The notes: generated from the letters alone by a model not told the origin. A stretch of DNA of 64,000 nt from Macrophomina tecta (GCA_024180945.1 JAKSGN010000007.1:1116001-1180000), one strand, 5' to 3'; positions 33,767 through 46,381 are shown, counted from the first letter of the stretch. Program-made: numbers and translations.

Positions 33767-34830
33767 ATGTCGTCTTCTAAGCCTATCGTCGTCCTAAAGT
33801 CAGCTGATAACTGGGATGAATGGTACTTCGTTATTTAGTCAAGGGCTAAGAAGTATGATATATTCAAATACATCGATCCTTCGAAGCCTGAGAAACCTGC
33901 TTAACTAACCGAACCAGCCGAGGTTGAGGAGCCTCTAGTCTTTGATCCAAACCAACAACGAGCCTGGGAGCGCTATAAAATATAAATCAGGGCGTACGAG
34001 AGAAGCCTAATCAAGTACGAGAAGCTTAAGAAGGAGATTAATGATCTTTCCACGATTATTGAGGACTTAGTGAGTATTTTACTGCTGCCTATTCTCTATA
34101 AGCTAAGAGACGACTCTCATCCCTACTCCTAGCTCACAGCACTCAAGGCACGGCTCTAACCAATAAAGAAGACTCAGGAAGGACTCATCATTAATTAGCT
34201 ACGCCAATTGGAAAAACCTCCCAGTAGTTAGAACATTGAGAAGTGGCTCGTATAATGGGAAGAGACTCTCTTTAAGGTAGAGGAGCTGGAACTACCTGAC
34301 GTGGTAGGTGATAGAGGCAAGGCCGCTTTTCTTAAGGCGCTTATACCTCTTGATAGCCACTGGGCCACCAACTACAAGATTAAGCTCTATAATGATGAGC
34401 TTACTAAGCCCCTTTATGATCTGATTGTTGAGTACCGGAACTACCAGCGCCAGAATGCTTCTGAGAATCCAAAGGCTACTAAAGCCGCTTTCACCGCCTC
34501 CCTAAGGGATAAGAAGTAGGAGAAGAACCTACCTCCCTGCTTATGTGGAGAGCATTACTTCTACAACAAGTGCTACTACTGCAACCCAGCTGCCAAGCCA
34601 GCTAACTGGACGCCCAACAGGGATATTTAGGAGAAGGTTGCTAAGGCATTAGAAGATCTACAAACCAAGGAGAGGGTGGAGCGAGCCATTAGACGGTTCA
34701 AGGATGGCTAAAACCACGGCCAAGGCTAGAAGAAGTAGGACAACGCTTCTTAAAAAGAACAAGAGCCAAATCAAGGTCAAAAGGATAAAACATCATCCTT
34801 ATTCCCAGCTGTAGTTGCCTCGGCATTCAG
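33767..34830 (+). pseudogene. Copia-B gag, broken by stops
   Basis: The ATG at 33767 reads MSSSKPIVVLKSADNWDEWY, closely matching the Copia-C gag start. TAG stops follow soon after, with an open stretch at 34301-34519. Near 34540-34590 a Cys-rich element, CLCGEHYFYNKCYYCN, takes the place of the usual zinc knuckle. The last part is rich in K, Q and E. Stops are consistent with light RIP; amino acid sequence is otherwise well kept. Confidence 0.8.
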
Positions 34831-34839
34831 TGCATAACG

Positions 34840-37669
34840 CATTTCAAGGCCTACAACGCTTGATCTATTATGGATTGCCGACACTGGCACCACTCATCAT
34901 ATCTGTAATGAGTACATGAAGGATCGCTACACCAAAACAAGGGACGTAGGGCTAGATGACTACGTCACATTAGGAAATACTATAGTCAAGATCGAGTCAT
35001 TTGGTGAGGCACTGGTGTACACCACCAACTATAAGGGGCCACGCATAATTAAGCTAGTGGACGTAGCTTATGTACCCTTATTTATGGCCAACCTCGTCTT
35101 AATTGCCAAGGCAAGAGAGAAGGGAATCGAATTAGACATAGGACGCATGTGCCTCTACTTAGAGGACTTCACTGTGGCTTACCTAACCTTTACTCAAAAC
35201 CACTTCTTCATGGAATACAAGGAAGCAGATAATCCACCAGCGATTATATCAAACGTTGCCAATCGCTCACTGCTAGCCACACAATGGCATGATATCTTTG
35301 CACACGCAGGAAAAAGAGCCATCAAGGCCTTACCTCAAGCAGTGCAAGGAGCAGTTATCACAGATCAAGACTTGACTGATCACTGTGATATATGCGCTCG
35401 CACCAAGGCGCATCAACAAATTTCACGTAATATGGATCCAGAGGAGTCATCTACCGAAGCCTTCTTCCGAGTCTCATTCGACTTAACACAGATGACACGA
35501 GCTAACAACGGCCACCAATGGATTACTTATCTTGAATGCGCTTCTTCTAAGTTTACCTTTGCAGTCACTCACGTAACCAAGGATGAGTGCACCCAGCACC
35601 TTCTCAATATCATTCAAATGATCAAGACGAGATTTGGCAAATCAGTCGCCTTTCTCAGATCAGATGGAGAAGTGTCGCTTACACGAGCCTTTAAGCAGCA
35701 GCTTGAACAACAGGGAGTCACCCATGAGGTGTCGGCTCCTTATACTCCTCAGCAGAACGGTGCATCAGAGCGATCTGGCCACTCGATCATCATCAAGGCA
35801 AGATCCTTGCGAGTTAGTGCCAACCTACCTGATTACCTATGGCCTGAAACCATTAAGACGGCAGTCTACATCCACAATAGGACTCCAATGAAGCGCCACA
35901 ACTGGAGAACGCCATTTGAGCTTGTCCATGGCAAGAAGCCAAAAGTAACTCACCTACGAGTCTATAGGTGCAAAGCCTACTCACTGCTCAAGAACATTCC
36001 ACGTAGCAACAAGCTGGATGAGCGTGTCCTCATTGGATACTTAGTTGGATATGACTCCACCAACATCTACAGAATCTGGCATCCTCCGAAGGACCGAGTA
36101 GTACGCTCTAGAGACCTCACCTTTGACGAATCAAGCAAGTTCTCTCTAGAGGATCTAGAAAAGGTACTCTCTCTACAGCAGCAGGAGCAGGATCAAGAGC
36201 AAGAGGTAGTAATTCCTCGCATCACGCTTTATGAGGAGGACATCATCCCTTCAGATGAAGACTCTGAGACCTCCTTTGACCTCAGTGATGAACTATCACA
36301 GACTCTAGGCGCCCAATCACCGGGAGCACAACTGGATTACCTACCAAGTCCTTCAGAATCAACTAGTGAAGGCCTCGCAAGCAAAAAGCATGCAGAAAGC
36401 AGCCTACAAGCAGGCCTAACTCAAGGTGACCAATCACCAGAGCCTTCAGATCACCAATCATCCGATCGATCCACTCTAGTTGAACAACAAGCCTCTCATG
36501 GCTTAGCCTCTCAAGGCTTAGGGGGTGAAGATCAACAGAATCAGCAATCACGAGGACTCGGGCCTCTTTTGCCAGTCCAATACGAGAATCCACCTGATCC
36601 AGGCGCTGCCAGAGGAAACCGTGCCCCAAGAGGACGTGATATTGCAGCGGATATCAATCCAAATCTAATCATCCATGGATCAAGGACTCGCAAACCACGC
36701 AGAGACGCGTACATTGCGTCAATTCACGACAACATGTTCAGCCATCAAATGCTGTTCACATCTTTTCTCGCATCTCTTCAGGAATCTACTCCAGCACAGG
36801 CTCAAGCACTGCCTACAGGCCTACCACGCATTCACAGAGATCAACTACCACCTAAACCTCGCTTCTACAAAGACATCTTCAACCACCCAATGAAAACCCA
36901 TCTGTTAGAGGCAATTCAAACAGAACTCCAGGAACTACAGGGTAAGGGGGTGTGGGAGATAGTAGCACTCAGTGAAGCCAAAAGCCGTAACAAGGAAGTG
37001 ATTCCTCTTACCTAGGTATTCAAGTACAAGTTTAATGAACACGGTTGGCTCATCAAGGTTAAGGCACGCATCTGTGTAAGAGGAGACCTCCAAGCTACTC
37101 AGCAAGACACTTATGCAGCCACCCTTGCCTTCCGGATCTTCCGAGCCTTAATTGCCATCATCTGCGCCTTTAACTTAGAAATGCGCCAGTACGACGTTGT
37201 AAACGCATTCCCTCACGTACCACTCGAGGGAAGGACATACTGTCGACCTCCAGAAGGGATAAAGCTTGAACAAGGTTAAATCCTTCGACTGTTACGAGCG
37301 CTTTATAGCCTTAAGGAGTCTCCAGCTCTCTGGCAGAGACATTTCTGTAAATCCTTAGAAGAGCTCGGCCTGACTCAGGTCCAAGATGCGCCTTGTTTAT
37401 TTATAAACGATCGCCTGTTCGTCTTCTTCTTTGTAGATGACGTTATTATGGCATACCACAAGCGAGATGAGCCTTTTGCAGATGCTTTCCAAGAAGATCT
37501 ATTTAAGCGCTACAAGATGAGAGCACTAGGAGAAGCACAATAGTTCTTAGCCTTACGCATTGTGAGGGATAGAGAGCAGAAGCTCTTATGGCTTTCTTAG
37601 GAATTATATATCTCTGGCCTCATCGCTCGCTACAGTGTTGGTGAAAATCACTTCCCACCAACGCCTCTT
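34840..37669 (+). pseudogene. Copia-B pol (protease, integrase, RT), truncated
   Basis: Protease: LWIADTGTTHHIC near 34865 (D-T-G active site). A 699-residue open stretch (34916-37015) then holds the integrase. Counting from its first Met, the zinc site is H125, H130, C157, C160 and the catalytic triad is D189 (SFDLTQM), D250 (RSDGEV) and E285 (NGASERSG). A long Ser/Gln/Glu-rich linker follows (about 430-560). After a TAG at 37013 the reverse transcriptase continues with KARICVRGDLQAT and the FFVDDVIMAY active site near 37430. It ends at HFPPTPL, where Copia-C begins. RNase H is missing. Confidence 0.88.
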
Positions 37670-37888
37670 TGTTGGAAAATGACTAATTGGCAGCCTTGAT
37701 TCAGCTAATAAAGATGAGTTCCCATAGATTGGCATATCTAGTAGAGGGAGGCCGTACGGGCTTCCCTTATACCTATTCTACCTACTAGGGTAAAACGGGT
37801 ATGTAACTGTCTTACCTACTAAGACAGGTGTGCAACGAGTATAAGACATAACTAAATCCAAAACACTACTAAATCAAATATTCCAACA
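37670..37888 (-). repeat. Copia-C 3' LTR
   Basis: 219 bp, lightly mutated. It abuts Copia-B directly at 37669. Confidence 0.92.
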
Positions 37889-37994
37889 CACCCCCTTCAC
37901 GTGTTGCCTAAAAGGGAAGTGCGTAATAAAACAAAGATAGGGGTAGGATGAGTATTGAACTCGTTGTGTACAAAAATTTAAAAAGAAAAAATGC

Positions 37995-38107
37995 GTAGTA
38001 GCGCTTAAAATCGAACTCGAAATCTTTTAGCCTACCCACATTAAGAATTAAACTCGGAACCTCGGTTCTAACGTAATCAGCGCTTTACCTAATACACCAC
38101 TCGGTCA
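37995..38107 (-). other. tRNA-like segment in Copia-C 3' region
   Basis: On the minus strand it has an A-box-like tgaccgagtgg (38107-38097) and a B-box-like ggttccgagtttaattc (38061-38045), then a second T-arm-like copy ttcgagttcgattttaagcg. The order is the same as in Copia-A at 26963-27062. It lies between the end of RNase H and the polypurine tract. Confidence 0.5.
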
Positions 38108-38529
38108 CGTAAGTAGGTATATAAGATTAAAAAGCGAAAATCTTCCCATCCAAAGTAACTAAGCTAACCACTATCATGTGCGCTGCGTGCAGCCACATTT
38201 GGGCTAATCACCTATTAGACACTAGTAATCACGGGATCGGGTACACCCAGGTAGTGAATTAAGGGCCCTTCTACTAGGCAACTAGTAGTTAGAAAGAGGG
38301 TTATCCAATATTAGCTAGATTTTTAAGCCGGTAGGCGTAATGCTTTAGCTAGGTAAATCTGCGGGGCGTGCTAAGCCTAGCTACTAACGTAGCTTATTAG
38401 TCTTAGTATTATTCTATAGTATAGCCTAGCTAGGGCCGGCCTTCTCGGGAGTTAGTTAATCCGCTTCTTTTTCTAGTTCTTTCTTTCTTTTATAAAGATA
38501 ACTAGGGAAGAGAGTTATACCTCTATAAA

Positions 38530-41500
38530 AGCAATAATACCGTTTACTAAAATTAACTTGGGCCGTTACTTAAAGAGAGGTGTAAGGCCAATTTAGTTAA
38601 CAAACTAATAGTATTTCTAACGTGGTAAGGCTTTAGTTAAGCCGTCTGTAAGTATAACGGCCGTAGGCGTCTAGCGAAGGCGAACGTTACCTACCTAAGC
38701 CTCTTAGCGTAGCTAGTAATAGTAAATATTAACGTAGCGTAGCTTAGTATTTAGCTTACCTATTTTCTTCTTTATAAGGCGAAGCGTTTGCGTGTTATCG
38801 TACTAAACCTTAATCTCGTATCCTAGATCGAACTAAATACCCCTAAATAGACACTTTTACTAGAAGCACTACTTAGCTACCTCGGATAAAGCGAGTAGCT
38901 CTACTTCCGTAGTTAAGATAGTAATAGTTAGTTATTTAATCGCTTTCTAGTCTACTAGCGCACCGTATATTATAATAATTGATTCTTAGTAACTGCGGCG
39001 TATATCCGGATCGTTTGCATACGCCGTATTACTACTAATAGTAAAGATATTAGCCTGGTTCTCCTAGAATCCTTAATAGTATAAGGCGAGGTTCTTAGTC
39101 CCTACTAGATATTCGAGGAGACGTTATGCTAGCTCTAAGTAGCGAGCTAAGGGGTTAGTAAGGTAGGCTAATAGTACTAAATAGGCGTAGGCTATATCCG
39201 TACATATACTTATAGCTATAAACTAAGCTAAGTCTATCTTACTTTAGTACGTATAGATATCTTATGCGCTTATATGCGTGCCTTAATTTAATTCTAGTAC
39301 TTTATCTAATAGAAGAGGTATAGCTAGTACGTAAGTCTCCTTAACGCTATAACACGTAATAAGGCCATTAATATATAACTCCTATAAGAGCCATAAGAGC
39401 CGTTACTTACAATCCCATACTATTCGTAAGGCTAAGAACCATTAAGCCTTACCTATTATCCGCATCTCGTAGCACTAGAATAAGTCCTTCTAAAATACGT
39501 TAGCGTACTGCTCATCACGCTTATAGTAGGCCATGATTACGTTATCTACGAAGAAGAAGACGAATAAGTAATCGTTTATATAGAGGTACGGTGCGTCTAG
39601 AACCGGTTCTAATCTAAGCTCTTTTAGTATCTAGTAGAAGTAGTTTTACTATAACGCTAGTAATTCTTTTAAGCTATATAACGCTCGGAGTAGTAGTAGT
39701 ATTTAGCTAGTAGGAAGGTTTATTTCTTTAGGCGATTAGTAGAACGTCTTTTCTTAAAGAGGTATATAGGGAAAGGTATTAATAATGTCGTACTAACGTA
39801 TCTCCAAATCGAATGCATAGATAATTGCTATTAGTACTCGAAAGATTCGAAAGGCTAGAGTAGCTACGTACGTATTTTATTAGGTACTTTATAAGTCTCT
39901 CCTTATATAGATACAAGCCTTAACTTTTATAAGCCAACCGTATTTATCGAATTTATATTTAAATATCTAAGTAAGTAGAATAACCTCTTTCTAAAGACTT
40001 TACGCTTCTTTCGCTTATACTATCTTCTATACCCCCTTACCCTGGACTTCCTAAAGCTCTATTTAAATAGCTTTTAGTAGGTGGGGTTTCATTAGGTGTT
40101 TAAAGATTTTGTGGTAAAACCGTAGCTTAGGGGGCAGTTAATCTTTATAGATTCGTAGGAGCTCGGTTTAGTAATACTTTATAGCACGTGTTCGTGGCTC
40201 GTTTAGAATAGTTATAAAGGATGAGTATAGCCCTTAATAACTAAATATATTATTTTATATTAGCGTAATATACGTATTACGGCGCTAGCGACGTGTCTTT
40301 AATCCTTAAATAATTAGGCTCGTGTTAATATTAGCTAATATATCACGGCCTCTAGGTGCACGGTTACTAATAGCAGTGCCTAGATCCGGCTTAGTTTCGT
40401 ACTAAACTAGTAAAAGGGGTCTAAGCCTCCGAGTTTACTACTATTCTTTACCCCCTAATCCTTAAAAGGATAACTAAGGCGAATCTAGTACTTAAACTCA
40501 AATGCTACTTACTAATAATAACAGGCTTAGTAGATAATCGGCCTACGTAGGCGTTAATTCCTTTTGGGGACTTTCTGCTTAATTCGGTGTAGATTCCCGG
40601 CTTATATCGTTAGTAGACGTTTTCGGTTCCTCGTTCGAGTAGATAATATCCTCCTCGTTAAGTATAATACGCGGTATAATCGATTCTAGCTCATTATCTT
40701 ATTACTAAGCCGCTAGTAGCTCGTCTAAGTCCTCTAGTAAGAACTTACTAGATTCGTTAAACGTAACGTCTCTTAATCGTATAATACGATCCTTTAGTAG
40801 ATACTAAATATGGTAGATATTAGTTAAATCGTATCTAACTAAATATCTAACTAAGACTCGCTCGTTTAGCTTATATAAGCGTAGAATCGTCTTAAGCAGT
40901 AAGTAGGCTTTACAGCTATATACTTATAGATAAGCTACCTTAGGCTACTTTTTATAGACTAACTCGAATAAAGTCTTCTACTAGTACCGCTTTATTAGGG
41001 TTCTATTATGGATGTAGGAGGCTGCCTTAATTATTTTAGGCTAAAGGCCTTTAGGTAGGTTAGCACTAACGCGTAGAGCGCGTGCTTTAACTATAATAGA
41101 GTATCCTAAACGTTCTAAAGCTCCGTTTTACTAAGGCGTATAGAAAGCTAATACCTCGTAGGTAATTCCCTACTACTCAAGCTATTACTTAAATGCGTAC
41201 ATAAGTAACACTTCTCCATCTAATCTTAGAAACGCCACCGTCTTTCCAAATCGAGACTTAATCATTTAGATAATATTAAGGAGGTGCTAGGTGCACTCAT
41301 CCTTAGTAACGTACGTAACCGTAATAGTAAACTTAGTAGATACACATTCCACGTACGTTATCCACTAATTGCCATTGTTGGCTCGTGTCATTTACGTTAA
41401 ATCAAATAAAATTCGAAAGAAGGCCTCCGTAGATAATTCTTCTAGCTCTATAGCTCGAGAAATCTATTAATAGGCCTTCGTACGAGCGCACACATCATAG

Positions 41501-43101
41501 TACTTAGGTAGCTCCTAATCCGTAATAGCCACTCCTTAAACTACCTTAGGCAACGCGTTAACAGCATTTTAGCCTACATAGGCAAATATATCGTGCCACT
41601 AAGTAGCTAGCAAGGATCGGATAACAAGGTTCGAGTTAACCTTTAGATTATTTAACCCCTTATTATACTCCATAAAGAAGTAGTTATGCTTAAGAATTAG
41701 ATTCACCACAATAACGTCCTTCTTATAGAGGCATAAACGGCCTATATCTAACTAAACGCCCTTATCCCTTACCTTAGCAACGGAGACGAGGTTAGCCTTA
41801 AATAATAGTACGTAGGCCACGTCTAGTAGGGTAATAACGCAGTTCCCTTATTAATTAGTTGCATTAACCGTTACTTCTCTAAACGCTTCGATTAGAATAG
41901 TTAAATTTCTAGCTATAACGTAATTATCTAAACTCGCATCCCTGGTTTTCTTAAACCGTTTCTACATAAATCGATTGTAGATGTGGTACGTAGAGCCCAT
42001 ATTAGTGATCCACGAGAGCTTAAGCGTAGTAGGTTTAGCAACATATTACATGCTAAAAGCCGAGGCTACTACGGCTAGAAACGATAAAGAATTACTATCG
42101 TCCGATTCGTTCGTTAATTATTAATCTTGCGGATCCTCTTATGGCTTCTAAGGAGTCGGATTCTCACGTTTACGCTTAGAACGGTTAAGCGAACGCTCTA
42201 CTCGATACTTAGTTTAGGGGTCCTCTAGGCTCTTCTTAATCTTAGCCTAAAGCTCTTTATTAGGTATCTAATTGGCCGGTCTAATTGCTGCGTTATAATA
42301 CATGCATTAGTAATACCAGTGATTCTTCCCACACGTATATTTAGGAGGGCCTCGTTCCTACTTTTAATTACGTAGCGTGGCCGTAAAGGCTACTTTCGTA
42401 ACCTTTGGATTTTCGGCTATATTTTGACGTTGGTAGTTGCGGTACTTAATAATAAGATTAGCTAGTAGCTTAATAAGCTCACCATTCTAAAGCCTAATCT
42501 TGTAGTTAGTAGCCCACTAAGTATTAAAAGACGAAAGCACTTTTAGAAAGCTCTTCTTGCCTCGGTTACCAGAAACGTCGGGTAGGTCGAGTAATTCCGC
42601 CTTAAACAGCGTTTCCTCCCATTAATTTAGCCACTTAGCGATATTCTAGCTGCTAGGTGATTTCTCAAGCTACTTTAGCTAATTAATCACGAGGTCTTCT
42701 TAAGTCTCCTATATAGGCTAAAGCCGTGCTTTGAGCGCAGATAGCTAAGAATAAGGGTGTAGGTCATCCCTTAGTTTTCGAAGAATCGGTTAGAGAGAGG
42801 AGCTAATAGAGTCTAGAATAACCGTTAATAGGTCGTTGATTTTTTTTTCTAGCTTCTCGTATTCTCGGAGCTCTTATTTATAGTCCTTACGTTATAGCTT
42901 ATAACGCTCCCATACTCGTGTAGAGTCGTTTTCTAGTTCCGTAGGGCTACGTGGCTTAATTGGCTGGATTGGCTTCTCCACAAGGTTCGGATTAATATAG
43001 TCGAAGATTTTCCCCTGCTTCGCTCGGGCTTGGATAGTAAAATACCACTCATCCCAGTTATCGGATGACTTGAGAACGATAATAGGCTTTAATAAGGCCA
43101 T
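38530..43101 (-). pseudogene. Copia-C gag-pol, RIP-degraded
   Basis: Gag starts at 43101 (ATG) and the first 69 residues are open: MALLKPIIVLKSSDNWDEWY onward to WERYKL. Integrase lies near 41650-41100, with SDGEV-like sequence near 41225 and an HN-TL/IK region. The reverse transcriptase runs about 40060-39470 (YKFDKYGWLIKVKA). RNase H is about 38960-38560. Many TAG stops. The region is colinear with Copia-B over gag-pol, with RIP differences. Confidence 0.85.
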
Positions 43102-43455
43102 AATTACTAGTAGTAGCTAGTAGTTGCTTATCGGATAATCGGGCCGAGTCTCGTAGCCGTAGGTAACTTAGGGGAAGCGCTAGTACGTAGTAAAACTCGC
43201 TTAGATAGCTAGTACACCTACTAGGAACGCTACACCTAGAAAGGGCTGCCAAAATAGGCACTTAGTAATAGTTTAGATAACCGTCACAAAAATAACGAAT
43301 AAGAAAGGCACTTGGCTCCGCTTATAACTATATAGCAAAAGAATGCCAAGCGAGACGTCCGGATACCACGGAACGCTCAAACGTAGCACAAAGAGGTGCT
43401 TCTAGAGAATAGCTTAGATTACGGAAGGCACCTAAGACGCACCCGGGCTCATAAC

Positions 43456-43684
43456 TATTAGAAAATGACTAATTGGCAGCCTTGATTCAACTAATAAAGA
43501 TGAGTTCCCATAGATTAGCATAGATTAGCATATCTAGTAGAGGGAGGCCGTACGGGCTTCCCTTATACCTATTCTACCTACTAGGGTAAAACGGGTATAT
43601 AACTTGCTTACCTGCTAAGACAGGTGTGCAACGAGTATAAGACATAACTAAATCCAAAACACTACTAAATCAAATATTCCAACA
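43456..43684 (-). repeat. Copia-C 5' LTR with 10-bp internal duplication
   Basis: 229 bp, 10 longer than the other copies because tagattagca occurs twice in tandem (43511-43530). The rest matches the 3' LTR closely. Confidence 0.92.
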
Positions 43685-43689
43685 ATACC

Positions 43690-44378
43690 TAGATCTTGTT
43701 ATAGAATTCTATTGTTAGAACCCTAACCTCCCGCGGAAACAGGGTCGCCCTAGAAGGACGGATCTATCTATAACTTAGCCCTAGACGGAAACGTAATCCT
43801 AGCTACCAAGTTAGGCTAAGGACCTTTAGAATTTAAGGAGCCCGCAATAATAGAAGGACTCGGAGAACGTTCCGAAGTTAGTATATCCTCGCTAGCTATA
43901 CGTCGCCTATCGCGATTCTTCTTTTTAAGCTTTTCTAACTCCTCGATGGACGCTAGCTTGCGTTTAAACATCCCCTTTCGCTTACGCTTAAGAAGAGCGA
44001 GTTGCTTCTTTAAGCGATAACGACGAGCGTATACCTCGGAACAACGCTTTTGGAGTTTTAACTTCTCTACTAGAATCTAACGCTTATTTCTATAAAGGCG
44101 CTTTAGCTAATTCTCTATCTTCTCTACTTCCGCGTTAATTTTCGCCCCTACAAAGGTCAGCCAGGATAGAGAATAAGCGGGGAAGATATATAGTCGCGCT
44201 AAGAAACTACTAAGTCGCATTTACGGTTCTTCGATAAATAGCGCTTGTAGTGCCCCGAATCTAAGCTAATGAAATACTTCGCACTAGCGGCACGATAAGC
44301 GCTGTAGGGGGAAGGCATCTCGTATCGGTAGCGACTGACGAGCGCGTAACGACGTTGCGTCGAGGAAACCTTGGGCAT
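43690..44378 (-). pseudogene. Antisense accessory ORF of Gypsy-D, RIP-degraded
   Basis: The ATG at 44378 reads MPKVSSTQRRYALVSRYRYE, then a cluster SGHYKRYLSKNRKCD, comparable with SSRCREYARRGRTTC in the Gypsy-A antisense frame. After TAG stops it continues into a strongly basic coiled coil (KLKLQKRCSEVYARRYRLKK and SIEELEKLKKKNREDRR). Same position and same architecture as in Gypsy-A although the sequences differ. Function unknown. Confidence 0.6.
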
Positions 44379-44475
44379 GATGAGCGAAAGACACGGAAGG
44401 AAGCGAGGGTTACCTACTAGGAACTTATACACGTTACGGAATCCTTCGGGCCGAAGGACCTAAAAGGGGGGATAG

Positions 44476-44820
44476 TGTTACGGCGCAGCCTCTATAGGGT
44501 TAGGAAACAGCAGGATGAGGTAGTAAGTGGGGAGCTCGGGTGCGGCGTGGGAAGGACCCACGCGCGCTTACGTGAAGTATGTGACGCTAAGATAGTGCTC
44601 TCACTGCTCCGAAGGCGCTCGGACTAGAATACTATAGAGTACTTAGAGTAGGATAAGCTGCACTGTCTGCTTCTAAGATTACCGCCCTCCCGAGGGATAG
44701 AGTAGATAGATTAGAAACTAGATTGTAGATACTTTCCTACTAGTATATAAACCACGCTCTTTAGATAGCTTTGACCTTCGTGGTCAACTTTAATAACAAT
44801 TCAGTATATTGTTAGTAACA
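44476..44820 (+). repeat. Gypsy-D 3' LTR
   Basis: 345 bp by its TG start after the polypurine tract and a TAACA end; the 3' edge is inferred because no partner LTR is present. Its first 15 bases, TGTTACGGCGCAGCC, recur at 49944 and inverted at 50764. Confidence 0.75.
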
Positions 44821-46381
44821 CGGCCTTCGCACGCAGTGCTTAGTCTCATCACGTGTTCGACTTGCTCTCACCCTCTTCTTGTACCCACTCAAGGAAAACC
44901 CTCCTCGACAGGTTTTCTCCCTCTTTGGTGTTTGGATCCTTAGAGGCAGAGGCCCGCTCGTTACAGAGGACGGTTGCTCGATCAGGCGATTATGCATGTT
45001 GCGCAAGAAGCATCTCTTGTATCTGCCCAAATCCTGGGTAGTGCGTAGCAGAATATTGGGGGGATCCAATCTTTTTCTGAATGGCAATCTTGCACAAAAT
45101 TTAACACGCTAGGCTACCGCGTCTTACCTACATGTGCGGGAAAAAATGCATCGTGAACCAGTCGAAAGCCCCGGCTTCGATACAAACTACTAGCGTGTGC
45201 AAGCTATGCTTCATGGCCGCTACGCTATCCAGAATGCTCACTCTACCCTGCAGCCTGCGCTTATACGCGGGTATCTTCTACCGATGACCAGGCGCAAAGA
45301 CTATGAAACGTGAGAGTGGGTCGCTATCTCTCTGCCAGATTCATGCGTCTGCCTTGTCAAGGGGGTTGCCGCACGCTGCCTCGTTGGCTTGCTGGTGTGG
45401 AGGGCGTGATAGTCGGTTCGTCGGGCTTGGAGACGCGCAGTGCGTCGCGACGCGCCAATGGTCGCGTATCCGCCCTCATCGTCCTCGTCCGCCGACATTG
45501 CGGGGCTAAGGCAGTCAAAGTCGCGTTCGGAAGGGTTCTCTTTGCTCAGGTCTCTTCACTTCGGAATTTCCTGAGATACGTCAATCGGAATACATGCTTG
45601 GGGAACCCTCCGAGTCACACCACCGCCTGCTCGACTCAGGGCATCGCTTAGTATGCCTATTATAGTTTAGCCTCTGGCTTAGTCATCACGGAGCCGGACA
45701 GGCTAGCATATGTAGACGCTTTCGCCCGCCTCTTCCTCCACCTCTCGCAATCAACTGCTTTCCACACATTGCAACCGCCGCCATCATCTGCAACAGCCTC
45801 CGCGTCGATGCGTATCATACCACCACTAAACCAGACTGCCTTGCTCGACAGAAGGAGTGTTCGTGCTCCCGCGGGTTGAAAGGTCCTCGTATCGATCGCT
45901 TTATGGCATCTCATTCCTCGACTCTCAGCACTCCCCACCTACAACCCTATCGCGGTGTCGTCAACTTTGCAACCATCCGTCAGATTCAGTCCCTATTGTG
46001 ATCCGCCATCGAGCGGCTGGGGTCCGGCACGCACCGCGTCCGCGACTATCCGTCGGGGTTGTCTGTTGTGAACCGCTCCGTGCGGCTGGGGTTCAGAGCT
46101 GTGCACCTCAATTGCAGCATCGGCGACCCTGCAACCATCCATCAGATTTAGTCCCTGCTGTGATCCGCCATCGAGCGGCTGGGGTCCGGCACGCACCGCG
46201 TCCGCGACTATCCGTCGGGGTTGTCTGTTGTGAACCGCTCCGTGCGGCTGGGGTTCAGGATCAGTCGACGGACCTCTTTCTTCTTGACAATATCCTCCAT
46301 CCTGCCATTTTGGCGTGGCGTTTTAGCCTGCTCTATTCCTGACTCCTGTAAGCTAACACTATAGTGTCGGACCCTATCCAC
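44821..46381. other. Accessory intergenic region with a 128-bp direct repeat
   Basis: This is the right border of the RIP block; GC content and dinucleotides become normal here. Several short frames overlap on both strands without domain or codon support. The main structure is a direct repeat, 45969-46096 and 46131-46258 (162-bp period), just upstream of the 536-residue gene. Confidence 0.6.
45969..46258 (+). repeat. Direct repeat, two 128-bp units 162 bp apart
   Basis: Units 45969-46096 and 46131-46258 both start gcaaccatcc and end ggggttcag. They are nearly identical; the few differences near the start (ccgtcagattcag against ccatcagatttag) are transitions. Each unit contains paired motifs gagcggctgggg and gtgcggctgggg. 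They may be promoter-proximal repeats of the downstream gene. Confidence 0.9.

Larger units (their letters stand above)
33255..37669 (+). mobile_element. Copia-B: Ty1/copia retrotransposon, mildly RIPed, 3' end missing
   Basis: A 171-bp 5' LTR (33255-33425, starting TGTTGGATCAATCACG) is followed by a primer-binding site and a leader with an AACGC tandem array. Gag starts at 33767 and pol includes protease, integrase and RT. The element stops abruptly at 37669, where the Copia-C 3' LTR begins. RNase H, polypurine tract and 3' LTR are absent, and do not reappear to the right of Copia-C. The internal region is related to Copia-A/C but the LTR differs, so it is a distinct subfamily. Confidence 0.88.
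37670..43684 (-). mobile_element. Copia-C: full-length Ty1/copia retrotransposon, RIPed
   Basis: 6,015 bp with both LTRs (3' LTR 37670-37888, 5' LTR 43456-43684), primer-binding site 43436-43455 and polypurine tract 37889-37896 (inverse). It is the same family as Copia-A but keeps the reverse transcriptase and lacks the Gypsy-A insertion, so it serves as the empty reference. The flanks (ctctt on the left, atacc on the right) do not match. One side is Copia-B and the other a gypsy fragment, so a rearrangement has removed one flank. Confidence 0.9.
43685..44820 (+). mobile_element. Gypsy-D: 3' end fragment of a third Ty3/gypsy element
   Basis: It consists of about 790 bp of internal 3' sequence with an antisense frame, a polypurine tract (aaaaggggggatag, 44462-44475) and an LTR at 44476-44820. 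The LTR starts TGTTACGGCGCAG and ends gttagtaaca, and carries a tatataaa box near 44743. The 5' part, including all of pol, is absent; the left edge is the Copia-C LTR. The fragment is moderately RIPed. Confidence 0.82.

Noticed and set aside
36363..36893. Short frames overlapping Copia-B pol on both strands
   Set aside because: They are shadows of the 699-residue integrase/linker frame, which has clear motifs.
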